Program-made: the position numbers and the translations under genes | Part shown: positions 44,150 to 51,944 of the stretch, one piece after another | Position numbering within the stretch: position 1 is the stretch's first letter | Layout of the letters: each line of letters begins with the position of its first letter | Assembly (NCBI RefSeq): GCF_006542765.1 | Contig: NZ_SKCD01000001.1 | Span: 158,540-222,539 of the forward strand | From: Paenibacillus luteus | Lineage (GTDB): Bacteria; Bacillota; Bacilli; Paenibacillales; Paenibacillaceae | Direction: 5' to 3' | DNA length: 64,000 nucleotides | Notes under the pieces: model-generated | The model's input: only the letters and a program-made list of their open reading frames with translations | What the model was told of the DNA's origin: nothing | Database searches by the model: none

Positions 44150-44983
44150 GTGGCTGTTGATCCTGCTACCGCGAAGCTTCTAGCCCGATTAGCCGTTAAA
44201 ATTGCTACTGACAAAAACGCTCGAAAGCGTGTTTTCTTTTTAGTCATCGCCCCCCTTGTTGCCTTTCTATTGCTGATTGCCATGATCCTGCAAATACTGA
44301 CCTCTCCCTTTCAACTGATTTCAACCTATTTCCGACCCGATGAACTGACACATGTAAATGAGCTTCGTACAGATTACGGCTTTACACAAATGCTGCAAAC
44401 CGATGAAGAAGGCTATCAGGAGAGCTTAGGGCAGCAATACGATGGAATTCACTTAAAGTCTGGTCACACCGAGGTCGTGTACTACAATCAATTGGACTCC
44501 CGATGGGCCGATACGATGTATGGCATCAGCGGTACGATTGGTGAAGCCGGGTGCGGTCCGACTTCATTAGCAATGGTCGTGTCCACATTGACGGATATGC
44601 TTATTGATCCCGTGTCGATGTCCGATTGGTCATACCAAAACGGATATCGTGCAGAAGGAAACGGTAGTTACCACAGTCTAATACCCGAAGGCGGCAAGCA
44701 TTTTGGATTGCAAGTCGAAGGCGTACAGAAAAAGGATTCTCAAAAAATAATAGATGCCCTGAGTAGCGGAAAACTGGTCATTACCATAATGAGCAAAGGC
44801 CATTTCACCTCGTCAGGGCATTTTCTAGTTTTACGAGGCGTTACAGAAGATGGAAAGCTATTAGTTGCCGATTCTGCAAGCAAAAAGCGAAGTCAACAGG
44901 AATGGGACTTGTCGCTCATAGTGCGCGAAGCACGGGAGAATGCCGCTGCTGGCGGTCCCTTTTGGATTTTATCCAAGGAATAG
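44150..44983 (+). CDS. membrane-anchored C39-like cysteine peptidase
   Basis: 277 residues from GTG after GAGGTG. A basic start, one membrane helix (about 29-50), then a papain-like C39 domain: Cys135 in GEAGCGPTSLAMV, His224 in SSGHFLVLRG and Asp241 in VADS. In ICEs this type of enzyme takes the place of VirB1-like wall-opening proteins, or cuts surface partners. It lies between the two pieces of VirB4, which points to a role at the channel. Confidence 0.8.
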   Translation: MAVDPATAKLLARLAVKIATDKNARKRVFFLVIAPLVAFLLLIAMILQILTSPFQLISTYFRPDELTHVNELRTDYGFTQMLQTDEEGYQESLGQQYDGIHLKSGHTEVVYYNQLDSRWADTMYGISGTIGEAGCGPTSLAMVVSTLTDMLIDPVSMSDWSYQNGYRAEGNGSYHSLIPEGGKHFGLQVEGVQKKDSQKIIDALSSGKLVITIMSKGHFTSSGHFLVLRGVTEDGKLLVADSASKKRSQQEWDLSLIVREARENAAAGGPFWILSKE

Positions 44984-44997
44984 GAGTTGAGTACTGG

Positions 44998-46818
44998 ATG
45001 TCTACCTCTAAAGATCAATTTCATATTCCCATAAACCCCTCTCTATTGAACGTAATCTCGCCTGTTGGATTGGAATTTGAACGGAATCGCCTGATGCTTG
45101 GCGAAAATAGCGGCAAGATTTATGGTGTCATTCAATATCCGCAAAAAGTCGATATTGGATGGTTGTCCAAAATTACGAATATTCCCAGTACCATTGTATC
45201 TATCGGTTTTGAGCCTACAGATAACAGTGCGCTGATTTCGGCCATCTCCAAGTCCATTGTTCAGAATCGAAGCACGGCTGAAAGCGCCAAAGATCCGCTT
45301 ACCCGACAAAGAGCCGAAAAAGCGGCTAGTGATGGTGAGCGTATTATGATGCAAATTGATCAGCATGGTGAAACGGTGGGGCTGATGAACATTGCGCTGA
45401 TGCCTATAGCCGATGATGAGAAAAACTTTAGCCGAATCTGCCGACGCGCTGAACACACCTTAAGTATGCTGAAATGTAAAATTCGTTCCTTACCTAACCT
45501 CCAAAAGCAAGGATTACAGCATCTGTCCCCCACCTATCCAGCTAATGAAGAGATTAGCGGGATATTAAACCGGATTATTCCCATGAGTACCTTTGTTGGC
45601 GGCTTTCCTTTTGCCAGTAGCGGCTTCAGCGATGCCTCTGGTTACTATTTCGCCAAAGATAGTCAAGGTGGGCTGATTATTGTTGATACCTGGCTACGCG
45701 GCGCAGATCGAACAAATTCCAACATCGTCATTATGGGGATTGCTGGTGTGGGCAAGTCTACCGCCGTCAAACATATCGCGCTTAGCGAATATATGACAGG
45801 CACGAAAGTGATATTTATCGACCCGGAGTCTGAGTATCGGGAATTATGCCACAAACTCAACGGGGACTGGATTAATGCAGGCGGCGGCTCCAATGGCAAA
45901 ATGAATCCGTTGCAGATTCGACCCGCTCCACGAGATGAGGAGAACGAAGAATATCCGCTTTATAAGGATGAGGGCTACGGTATGTCGGATATGGCGCTGC
46001 ATCTGAAGAATCTTGAGATTTTTTTCAATCTTTATTTACCCGAATTATCCATGATGCACAAAGCGGTACTCAAGCAGTGCTTAATTGAATTGTATCATCA
46101 ATTCAGCATTACATGGACAACAGACATCTCCACATTGTCCCCTCTAGATTTCCCCATTTTTTCAGACCTGTATGCGCTAATCAAAGAGAAAGAACCAACG
46201 CTGAAAGACGACATCTATAAGGAACTCGCACTACTTCTCTATGATATTGCACATGGTGGAGACTCATTTTTATGGAACGGTCATACCACGGTACAAACCT
46301 ACTCGCGCTGTATTTGTCTGGATACTCATACGCTGCAAAATACAGCCGATCATATTAAACGAACCCAATATTTCAACCTGCTTTCCTGGTGCTGGGAGCA
46401 GATGTCGCAAGATCGATCTGAACGCGTATTGCTCATCTGTGATGAATCTTATCTTATGATTGATCCCCATGTGCCGCAAAGTCTTGTCTTTCTTCGCAAT
46501 GTGGAGAAGCGTTCTAGAAAATATGAAGCTGGGCTTGCTATCGTCTCCCACAGTGTCGTGGATTTCCTTGCACCAGAAGTGAAAATGTATGGGCAGGCGC
46601 TCCTTGACATTCCTTGCATAAAAATTCTCATGGGAACAGACGGAAAGAATTTGCAGGAAACACGCGATTTGTACAACTTGACAGATGCCGAAGAAGAATT
46701 GTTAGCCAGCAAAAAACGGGAACATGCTCTGCTTATGATTGGCTCCAAGCGACTTCATGTCCACTTTGAAATTCCCGAATACAAATTTGCTTATATGGGT
46801 TCAGCGGGAGGACGCTAA
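44998..46818 (+). CDS. virB4: VirB4/TraE-type ATPase
   Basis: 606 residues; ATG at 44998, with GGAG about ten bases upstream. Walker A GIAGVGKSTAVKH near 246-258, VIFIDPESEYREL, and Walker B LLICDES near 478-484, with a C-terminal ATPase half. It energises the type IV secretion channel. The typical N-terminal domain is only partly present (about 170 residues); the rest appears as the separate upstream polypeptide. Its end is coupled to a 29-residue membrane peptide. Confidence 0.88.
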   Translation: MSTSKDQFHIPINPSLLNVISPVGLEFERNRLMLGENSGKIYGVIQYPQKVDIGWLSKITNIPSTIVSIGFEPTDNSALISAISKSIVQNRSTAESAKDPLTRQRAEKAASDGERIMMQIDQHGETVGLMNIALMPIADDEKNFSRICRRAEHTLSMLKCKIRSLPNLQKQGLQHLSPTYPANEEISGILNRIIPMSTFVGGFPFASSGFSDASGYYFAKDSQGGLIIVDTWLRGADRTNSNIVIMGIAGVGKSTAVKHIALSEYMTGTKVIFIDPESEYRELCHKLNGDWINAGGGSNGKMNPLQIRPAPRDEENEEYPLYKDEGYGMSDMALHLKNLEIFFNLYLPELSMMHKAVLKQCLIELYHQFSITWTTDISTLSPLDFPIFSDLYALIKEKEPTLKDDIYKELALLLYDIAHGGDSFLWNGHTTVQTYSRCICLDTHTLQNTADHIKRTQYFNLLSWCWEQMSQDRSERVLLICDESYLMIDPHVPQSLVFLRNVEKRSRKYEAGLAIVSHSVVDFLAPEVKMYGQALLDIPCIKILMGTDGKNLQETRDLYNLTDAEEELLASKKREHALLMIGSKRLHVHFEIPEYKFAYMGSAGGR

Positions 46819-46819
46819 C

Positions 46820-46909
46820 ATGGACAAGAAGAAGCAGCTCATTGAGCTTTTCTTCTATATCGGTCTGGTCATTGCAGGTATCATTTTGCTGCTCTTGGAA
46901 GGAGAATAG
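46820..46909 (+). CDS. 29-residue membrane peptide
   Basis: ATG at 46820, seven bases after GGAGG. It begins MDKKKQLIELFFY, has one membrane helix (about 8-26) and ends with EGE. It lies 1 base after the VirB4 stop and 3 before the next start, so it is inside a tight operon. Good ribosome site and spacing support a real gene. It may be a small subunit that holds VirB4 at the membrane. Confidence 0.6.
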   Translation: MDKKKQLIELFFYIGLVIAGIILLLLEGE

Positions 46910-46912
46910 TTC

Positions 46913-47932
46913 ATGATTCTATATTTGACCAGCAATGCCCGCATTAATTTGCTTGATTTTTTGGAAGAACAACAGGGGATACCTTTGAAAAAGTTAACCG
47001 GTTCCTTCTCCTTTCTATCCTTTGTCATTAAAGATATGCGACACTTTGCTCACGCACATTATGTGGTTTTGGATCGGGATGCTATAACAGAAAGCGATTC
47101 GGAACTGCTCGAAGCCTTGTTGTCGTATTTGACGATATATGATAGGCGTGTGCTGATTATCGCAGAAGGACTGCCTATAGGCAGTCCTTTTATATCACAG
47201 TTGGTGCAGGCTGGTATTTACAATATCGTGACCGCCACAGAAATCAAAGCGATTCGGGAAGAACTTCAAGAATGCTTTACTGAGGATGGAATGCAGAGGT
47301 TCAGTCCTGCTGCATTCATTCAACACGTCGAAAATGAGCCACAGATGGATATTCAAGAAGAAAATGTTCGCTATAACTTTACCTGCTCCAACCTTATCAT
47401 TGCAGTTGCAGGGTGTGACCGCCGGGTTGGTGTAACAACAACCGCAATGAATCTGGTCTGTTGGATTAATGCACACGGTGGAACTGCTTGTTACGTGGAG
47501 GCAAATACAAATAATCACCTGGCTCACATCATTCAGTTGTTTGAACCAGAGAAGACAGGTAATGCTTACACACTAGCAGGCAGCGACTTTTACATGACAA
47601 AGGAGTTAAATCACGATTATAATTTCATTGTTTTGGATTGTGGTGTTCTTGGAGAGCAGCGTATCCAAGAGGATTTTAAATCGGCTAATTTAAGAATACT
47701 TTGCGGTTCCGCCATGCCATACGAATTGGTAAATTTATATCGGGCTATACAACGATGTAACCCTCTCTCTGTACAACCGATTGGATTATTCGTGCCGGAG
47801 AATTTGAAAAATTATCTTATTAACAACATCCGTCATGATATTCTTTTTGGAGAGAATTCACATGACTTGTTTAACATAACAACAAACAACAACTTACATG
47901 AAACATTACTACAGACTTCTATTTATTGCTAG
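46913..47932 (+). CDS. CpaE/MinD-like protein without the P-loop lysine
   Basis: 339 residues. The first 130 residues look like a pseudo-receiver as in CpaE, then a MinD/ParA-like fold. The deviant Walker A is replaced by CDRRVGVTTTA near 168-178, without the lysine that contacts phosphate; the Walker B strand NFIVLDCG is kept. So it probably does not hydrolyse ATP like ParA; similar altered loops occur in other ICE relatives. It may position the Tad-like machine along with the other CpaE-like protein. It is the last clear ICE gene of the window. Confidence 0.65.
   Translation: MILYLTSNARINLLDFLEEQQGIPLKKLTGSFSFLSFVIKDMRHFAHAHYVVLDRDAITESDSELLEALLSYLTIYDRRVLIIAEGLPIGSPFISQLVQAGIYNIVTATEIKAIREELQECFTEDGMQRFSPAAFIQHVENEPQMDIQEENVRYNFTCSNLIIAVAGCDRRVGVTTTAMNLVCWINAHGGTACYVEANTNNHLAHIIQLFEPEKTGNAYTLAGSDFYMTKELNHDYNFIVLDCGVLGEQRIQEDFKSANLRILCGSAMPYELVNLYRAIQRCNPLSVQPIGLFVPENLKNYLINNIRHDILFGENSHDLFNITTNNNLHETLLQTSIYC
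47166..47189. repeat. 24-bp perfect palindrome inside the CpaE-like gene
   Basis: AAGGACTGCCTA (47166-47177) is followed without a gap by its exact reverse complement TAGGCAGTCCTT (47178-47189), then TTATAT. It codes EGLPIGSP. It can form a 10-bp hairpin with a TATA loop and a short T stretch, so it might attenuate transcription, or bind a dimeric protein. Confidence 0.55.
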
Positions 47933-48131
47933 CTGGGATAACACTCTAAACATGCAATTAAGCTTTGTGCCCAGAATAGACGACCACATTCCAGTGAGAG
48001 TGTGGTTGTCTACGTCTATTATTTATTGTTAATTCCTATGTTTCAAGTTACACATCCAATATTCAAAATGAGAAAATTGAATTAACCGCTTAAAAATTGA
48101 ATTAATGAGTAGAATCAGACAACCAAACAGA
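47933..48131. other. gene-free stretch at the right end of the transfer region
   Basis: No gene. It holds a hairpin with AGACGACCACA (about 47979-47989) against TGTGGTTGTCT (48001-48011), which may end the ICE transcript, and a 13-base direct repeat AAAATTGAATTAA at 48073-48085 and 48093-48105 with a 20-base period. No copy of the tRNA-Leu fragment and no integrase remnant could be found here, so the element border is not proven to be here. Confidence 0.5.
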
Positions 48132-48149
48132 GCGGAACAGAAGTTCCGC
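48132..48149. terminator. hairpin after the sugar-transport operon
   Basis: GCGGAAC (48132-48138) and GTTCCGC (48143-48149) around AGAA. On the minus strand it follows the solute-binding protein gene by about 30 bases and is trailed by T-rich sequence, so it is probably the operon terminator. Confidence 0.55.
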
Positions 48150-48179
48150 CTGTCTGAATTGTATTTTAATATGTTGCTT

Positions 48180-49814
48180 TTATTGATTTGAAGGCCAAGC
48201 GAACTTAATTCCCAGCTTCGTTTTTACTTCTTGGAACGCCTTGTTTTTATAATCAAACAATTGCTGGTAACCAAGCTTATCCTCTTGCGCAGGCATCTCT
48301 TGGAACAGCTTCTCTACTTCTGCTTCATTCTTGGCAAGTATAATTTTAGCTGTCATTTTTGCACGGTAATCTTTAACTTTTGCCTCAATACCTGCTTCGG
48401 TAGTTCCACCTTGTACGGTCGTGGCCTCGAATGCAAGATCATCATAAGCAAATTGTTCAAAGTATTTGTCATGCTCAACCTGTAGTTTTTCGAATTCATT
48501 GCTTGGAGCTGGCCAGGTACGCTTAATCGGCACCCAGTTTAATAACCACCCGAATGTGTCATTGCCATATTTACGTTTAGCTGCATCCGGATCAGCTTCG
48601 AAATCTTTAATGCGCTGCTCAGACAATTTGACCCTGCCGTCCTCATCATAATCCCATGCAACGCCTTTCGGTCCATAAAAAATATTAAGTGACATTTCAT
48701 CCGTCGATAAATATTCGAACAATTGAACAATACGATCTTGATACTTGCTATCACGTCCGATCATCGACAGCATCCATCCGGAAAGTGGACTAGGTGTAAA
48801 ATTAAATTCATTTCCTGCATCACCTTTTATCGGTCCAACCGGGACGTAAACGGCATTTTTGTCATTAGCATAAAGCGCCTCCCATTTAAGAAGCGATCCT
48901 GTCTTAGCGAAGACGCTCCCAGCGGCTACTTTCTCAACCTTCTGTTCGTCCGTCAACGTCAAGCTATCCTGTGGTAAAAGACCTTCCCTGTATAACTGGT
49001 TTAGGTACTTAAATGCTTCTAGTGACTCCGGCGTCCGAATCGTGTCCTGCCAATTACCATCCTTCGATTCGGGAGAAGCACCGAAAAACTCCGTGAGATT
49101 GTGGTGATCGAAATAGGACGGAATGATGTTAAAGCCATTATATTTAATGCCGGCTTCCTTTACTTTCTTTAAGGCATCTATCGTGCCTTGTTTGGTTTTG
49201 AAATCTTCGGCTCTAATACCTACTTGCTCCATAATGTCCTTACGGGCTACCATATCAATATGAGTCGCTAGCGTATCAATACCCTCCTGCATTTGTTCTT
49301 TAGCATAGAAGAAGTTAGGCAGCCCATAAAAGTGACCATTTTCATCCCCATACCATTCCTTTATAGACTGAGGAACTTTGAAATCGGGTGTGTATTTTGC
49401 AATCAATTCATCTAGTGGTACGACCAGACCTGATTTCTCCATTATCTTCCTCTGAGGAGCGATATTCCATACCGTCACAACATCCGGAATACTCCCGGAA
49501 GCAATCATCGCACTCAACTTTTCCTCATTCCCCGTACTGAATTCAACGGTAATACCTGTAGCATCTGTAACCATTTTATCGACGAGAACGTTCTCAGCGT
49601 CCCATTGTTTGGAGTACCAGTCTGCTGCCACGAACCATTTGATCTTTATCGGCTTTTTCGTATCCACATTTCCAGCAGTTTCTTCCTCTTGCTTTGTTTC
49701 ATTTTTACCAACCATTGAATCCGAATTATCATTTCCTCCCGAGCATGCTGCCATTAACATTGTAAATAAGGCCAAAATCAGAAGCATTATCATTAAGTTT
49801 CTCATCTTGCGCAT
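48180..49814 (-). CDS. extracellular solute-binding lipoprotein of a sugar ABC transporter
   Basis: 544 residues with GGGGAGG before ATG. Lipobox MAAC near residue 24; then a Ser/Asn/Glu linker and a family-1-type solute-binding fold of the large LplA/YtcQ class usual in Paenibacillus (about 520-550 residues). It catches an oligosaccharide outside and hands it to the two permeases encoded upstream. No ATPase gene is present; such systems commonly share an MsmX-type ATPase encoded elsewhere. The sugar is not known; the neighbouring enzymes point to plant cell-wall glycans. Confidence 0.85.
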   Translation of the reverse strand: MRKMRNLMIMLLILALFTMLMAACSGGNDNSDSMVGKNETKQEEETAGNVDTKKPIKIKWFVAADWYSKQWDAENVLVDKMVTDATGITVEFSTGNEEKLSAMIASGSIPDVVTVWNIAPQRKIMEKSGLVVPLDELIAKYTPDFKVPQSIKEWYGDENGHFYGLPNFFYAKEQMQEGIDTLATHIDMVARKDIMEQVGIRAEDFKTKQGTIDALKKVKEAGIKYNGFNIIPSYFDHHNLTEFFGASPESKDGNWQDTIRTPESLEAFKYLNQLYREGLLPQDSLTLTDEQKVEKVAAGSVFAKTGSLLKWEALYANDKNAVYVPVGPIKGDAGNEFNFTPSPLSGWMLSMIGRDSKYQDRIVQLFEYLSTDEMSLNIFYGPKGVAWDYDEDGRVKLSEQRIKDFEADPDAAKRKYGNDTFGWLLNWVPIKRTWPAPSNEFEKLQVEHDKYFEQFAYDDLAFEATTVQGGTTEAGIEAKVKDYRAKMTAKIILAKNEAEVEKLFQEMPAQEDKLGYQQLFDYKNKAFQEVKTKLGIKFAWPSNQ

Positions 49815-49878
49815 TCTTTTTCCTCCCCTTATGTGTAAGCAATATTGTTAATCCGCTTTCTTTCGTAGTTCGCGGAGA

Positions 49879-50769
49879 CTAACCTTTGATTGATCCTATC
49901 ATGATCCCTTTGACGAAAAAGCGCTGCAGGAAGGGATAAATCAACAATATCGGGGCTGTAGTTGCGATCATCATCGCAAGCTTAAGCGTCTCTGGACTGA
50001 TTTTTTTAGCCTGTTGCGGCACGAGTTGCGCAGCCTGCGCACCCATGCCTTGGGCAAAAGTGGCATCTGTCACAACTCTCATGAGAAATAATTGGATTGT
50101 CTGGAGTGATTCGGATGTCGTAAACATCAAGGAATCGAAATATGAATTCCAGTGCCCAACACCATTGAACAACGAAATAGCTGCAAGCGCAGGCATCGCA
50201 AGTGGAATAATAAATCGTAAGAAGATTCGATACTCCCCGGCACCATCAATCTTTGCTGATTCTATTATCGACTCTGGGATAGAACGAAAGAATGACAATA
50301 AAATCATGAGATCCCACACACTGAACATCGACGGAATGATAAAGACTAAAAAGTTATCCAATAGTCCTAGATCCCTATAGAGCAAATAAGTAGGAACTAG
50401 GCCACCTGCGAAAAACATGGTCAACATAATATAAATCATGTAGACTGATTTTCCTTTTAAGTTAGGCCTTGATATGCCATAAGCAACCAGCGCTGTGAAT
50501 AAGACATGTAGTACAGTGCCCAATATGGTTCGTGCTGCCGTTACGAAATAGGCACTGTAGATGGAGGGGTCAGAATACACGGCTATATAGTTACCCCAAG
50601 TAAATTCCCTTGGCCAGAAGTAGACTCCGCCTCTCATATAGTCCAATCCCTCGTTCAGCGAGCCTACCAGAGAAAACCAAAATGGAGCTACCGTCAGAAA
50701 CATAATAATAAGCATAACGACTGTGTTAAATATGGAGAACACCATTTCCCCTCTGCTTTTTACAGACAT
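49879..50769 (-). CDS. sugar ABC transporter permease (LplC/YtcP type)
   Basis: 296 residues with six membrane helices and the EAA-loop signature SIPESIIESAKIDGAGEYRIFLR (key part ESAKIDGAGEYR, about 185-200). The tail FLQRFFVKGIMIGSIKG is typical of the LplC/YtcP branch. It forms the channel with the other permease. Gene order permease-permease-binding protein, all on the minus strand, with gaps of 14 and 64 bases, marks one operon. Confidence 0.9.
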   Translation of the reverse strand: MSVKSRGEMVFSIFNTVVMLIIMFLTVAPFWFSLVGSLNEGLDYMRGGVYFWPREFTWGNYIAVYSDPSIYSAYFVTAARTILGTVLHVLFTALVAYGISRPNLKGKSVYMIYIMLTMFFAGGLVPTYLLYRDLGLLDNFLVFIIPSMFSVWDLMILLSFFRSIPESIIESAKIDGAGEYRIFLRFIIPLAMPALAAISLFNGVGHWNSYFDSLMFTTSESLQTIQLFLMRVVTDATFAQGMGAQAAQLVPQQAKKISPETLKLAMMIATTAPILLIYPFLQRFFVKGIMIGSIKG

Positions 50770-50783
50770 CGACGTTCCCCCCT

Positions 50784-51743
50784 TTAGAATAAACCTTGGT
50801 TGGTAATTTTTTTAGAAAAGTAATTTGCACTGAGCAGAAGCAGCACCGCAACTATTGATTTGGCAACGCCAACCGCCGTTGAGTATGAATATCGCATCTG
50901 CTGTATACCGGTTTTGTATACGTAGGTATCAATTGTCTCACTTGTATCCAAGTTAAGTGGGTTCTGTAGTACCAAAATTTGCTCGAATCCTGTATTAAGT
51001 ATTGCGCTGATTGCAAAAATCAACATGATGACAACCGTCCCCATAATACTAGGGAGCGTAACATACCACATCTTTTGCAGCCTACCAGCACCGTCGATAG
51101 TTGCCGCTTCATACATTTCTTGATCTACGCCAGAGATGGCCGCGATATAAATAATGGCTCCCCATCCAAGCCCCTTTAGCACTTCGCCAGAGACAAGAAT
51201 GTACCAAAAATTATTTGCATCTCCAATAAAATTAATCGGCTCGGATATCAGACCCAACTGCATAAGCAAGTAGTTCAGTATCCCATTTGAAGGCGAAAGA
51301 ATCGTGAGAATTAGCCCTCCAAAGACAACCCATGAGACGAAATGAGGCAAATAAGAGATCGTCTGTACAAACCGTTTGAACTTCATGGTGGAAATTTCAT
51401 TCAGCAGCAGGGCGAAAATAATTGGGGCTGGAAATCCGATAATTAAGTTCAATCCATTAATGGCCAGCGTATTTCTCATGACTCTGAAGAAATTTGGGTC
51501 AAAGAAAAATTCGACGAAATGATCGAAACCTACCCATGGAGAACCCGTAACACCAAGAAACATGTCATAATCCTTAAAAGCTATCAAAATGCCGTACATA
51601 GGGATGTAAGCGAATACAAAAAGAAAAATCAATCCCGGCCATACCATGCTCTGTAGTTCAAATTGCGATATAATTCGAAACCATCTAATCGAATTTATTT
51701 CAATCTTTTCGGCGCCTTTTGTCGACTTAACTGTATTGTTCAT
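50784..51743 (-). CDS. sugar ABC transporter permease (LplB type)
   Basis: About 319 residues from the ATG at 51743, five bases after AAGGTGG; the frame extends 24 bases upstream to another ATG. Six membrane helices and the EAA loop MYEAATIDGAGRLQKMW near 190-210. The tail NYFSKKITNQGLF is typical of LplB-like permeases. It is the first gene of the operon and follows a regulatory region with two cre-like boxes. Confidence 0.9.
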   Translation of the reverse strand: MNNTVKSTKGAEKIEINSIRWFRIISQFELQSMVWPGLIFLFVFAYIPMYGILIAFKDYDMFLGVTGSPWVGFDHFVEFFFDPNFFRVMRNTLAINGLNLIIGFPAPIIFALLLNEISTMKFKRFVQTISYLPHFVSWVVFGGLILTILSPSNGILNYLLMQLGLISEPINFIGDANNFWYILVSGEVLKGLGWGAIIYIAAISGVDQEMYEAATIDGAGRLQKMWYVTLPSIMGTVVIMLIFAISAILNTGFEQILVLQNPLNLDTSETIDTYVYKTGIQQMRYSYSTAVGVAKSIVAVLLLLSANYFSKKITNQGLF

Positions 51744-51751
51744 TCTTTCCA

Positions 51752-51910
51752 CCTTCCTGCTTGTCATTCCATTTCATGATGATGTTACCGCTTGCAAGCT
51801 TGTTAACATCATAGACTAGATGAGAGCTCCGAAAAATATCATTGTTTCAGTATTGTTACCTTAATTTCAGGTTTACTGTGAAAACGCTTTCGTTTCGTTG
51901 TATACTTTCA
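51752..51910. promoter_or_regulatory. divergent regulatory region with paired cre-like boxes
   Basis: Lies between the minus-strand transport operon and the plus-strand kinase gene. Two CcpA-type boxes: TGTTACCGCTTGCA (51783-51796) and TGAAAACGCTTTCG (51879-51892). TATACT follows at about 51901 as a possible -10 for the kinase. The stretch AATATCATTGTTTCAG and ATTTCAGGTT nearby recur in the region before the GH43 gene, so a common regulator (probably the YesN-type protein) may bind both. Confidence 0.6.
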
Positions 51911-51944
51911 GTAAATCTATCTTGTGGAAGTTGGAGACCCTATC

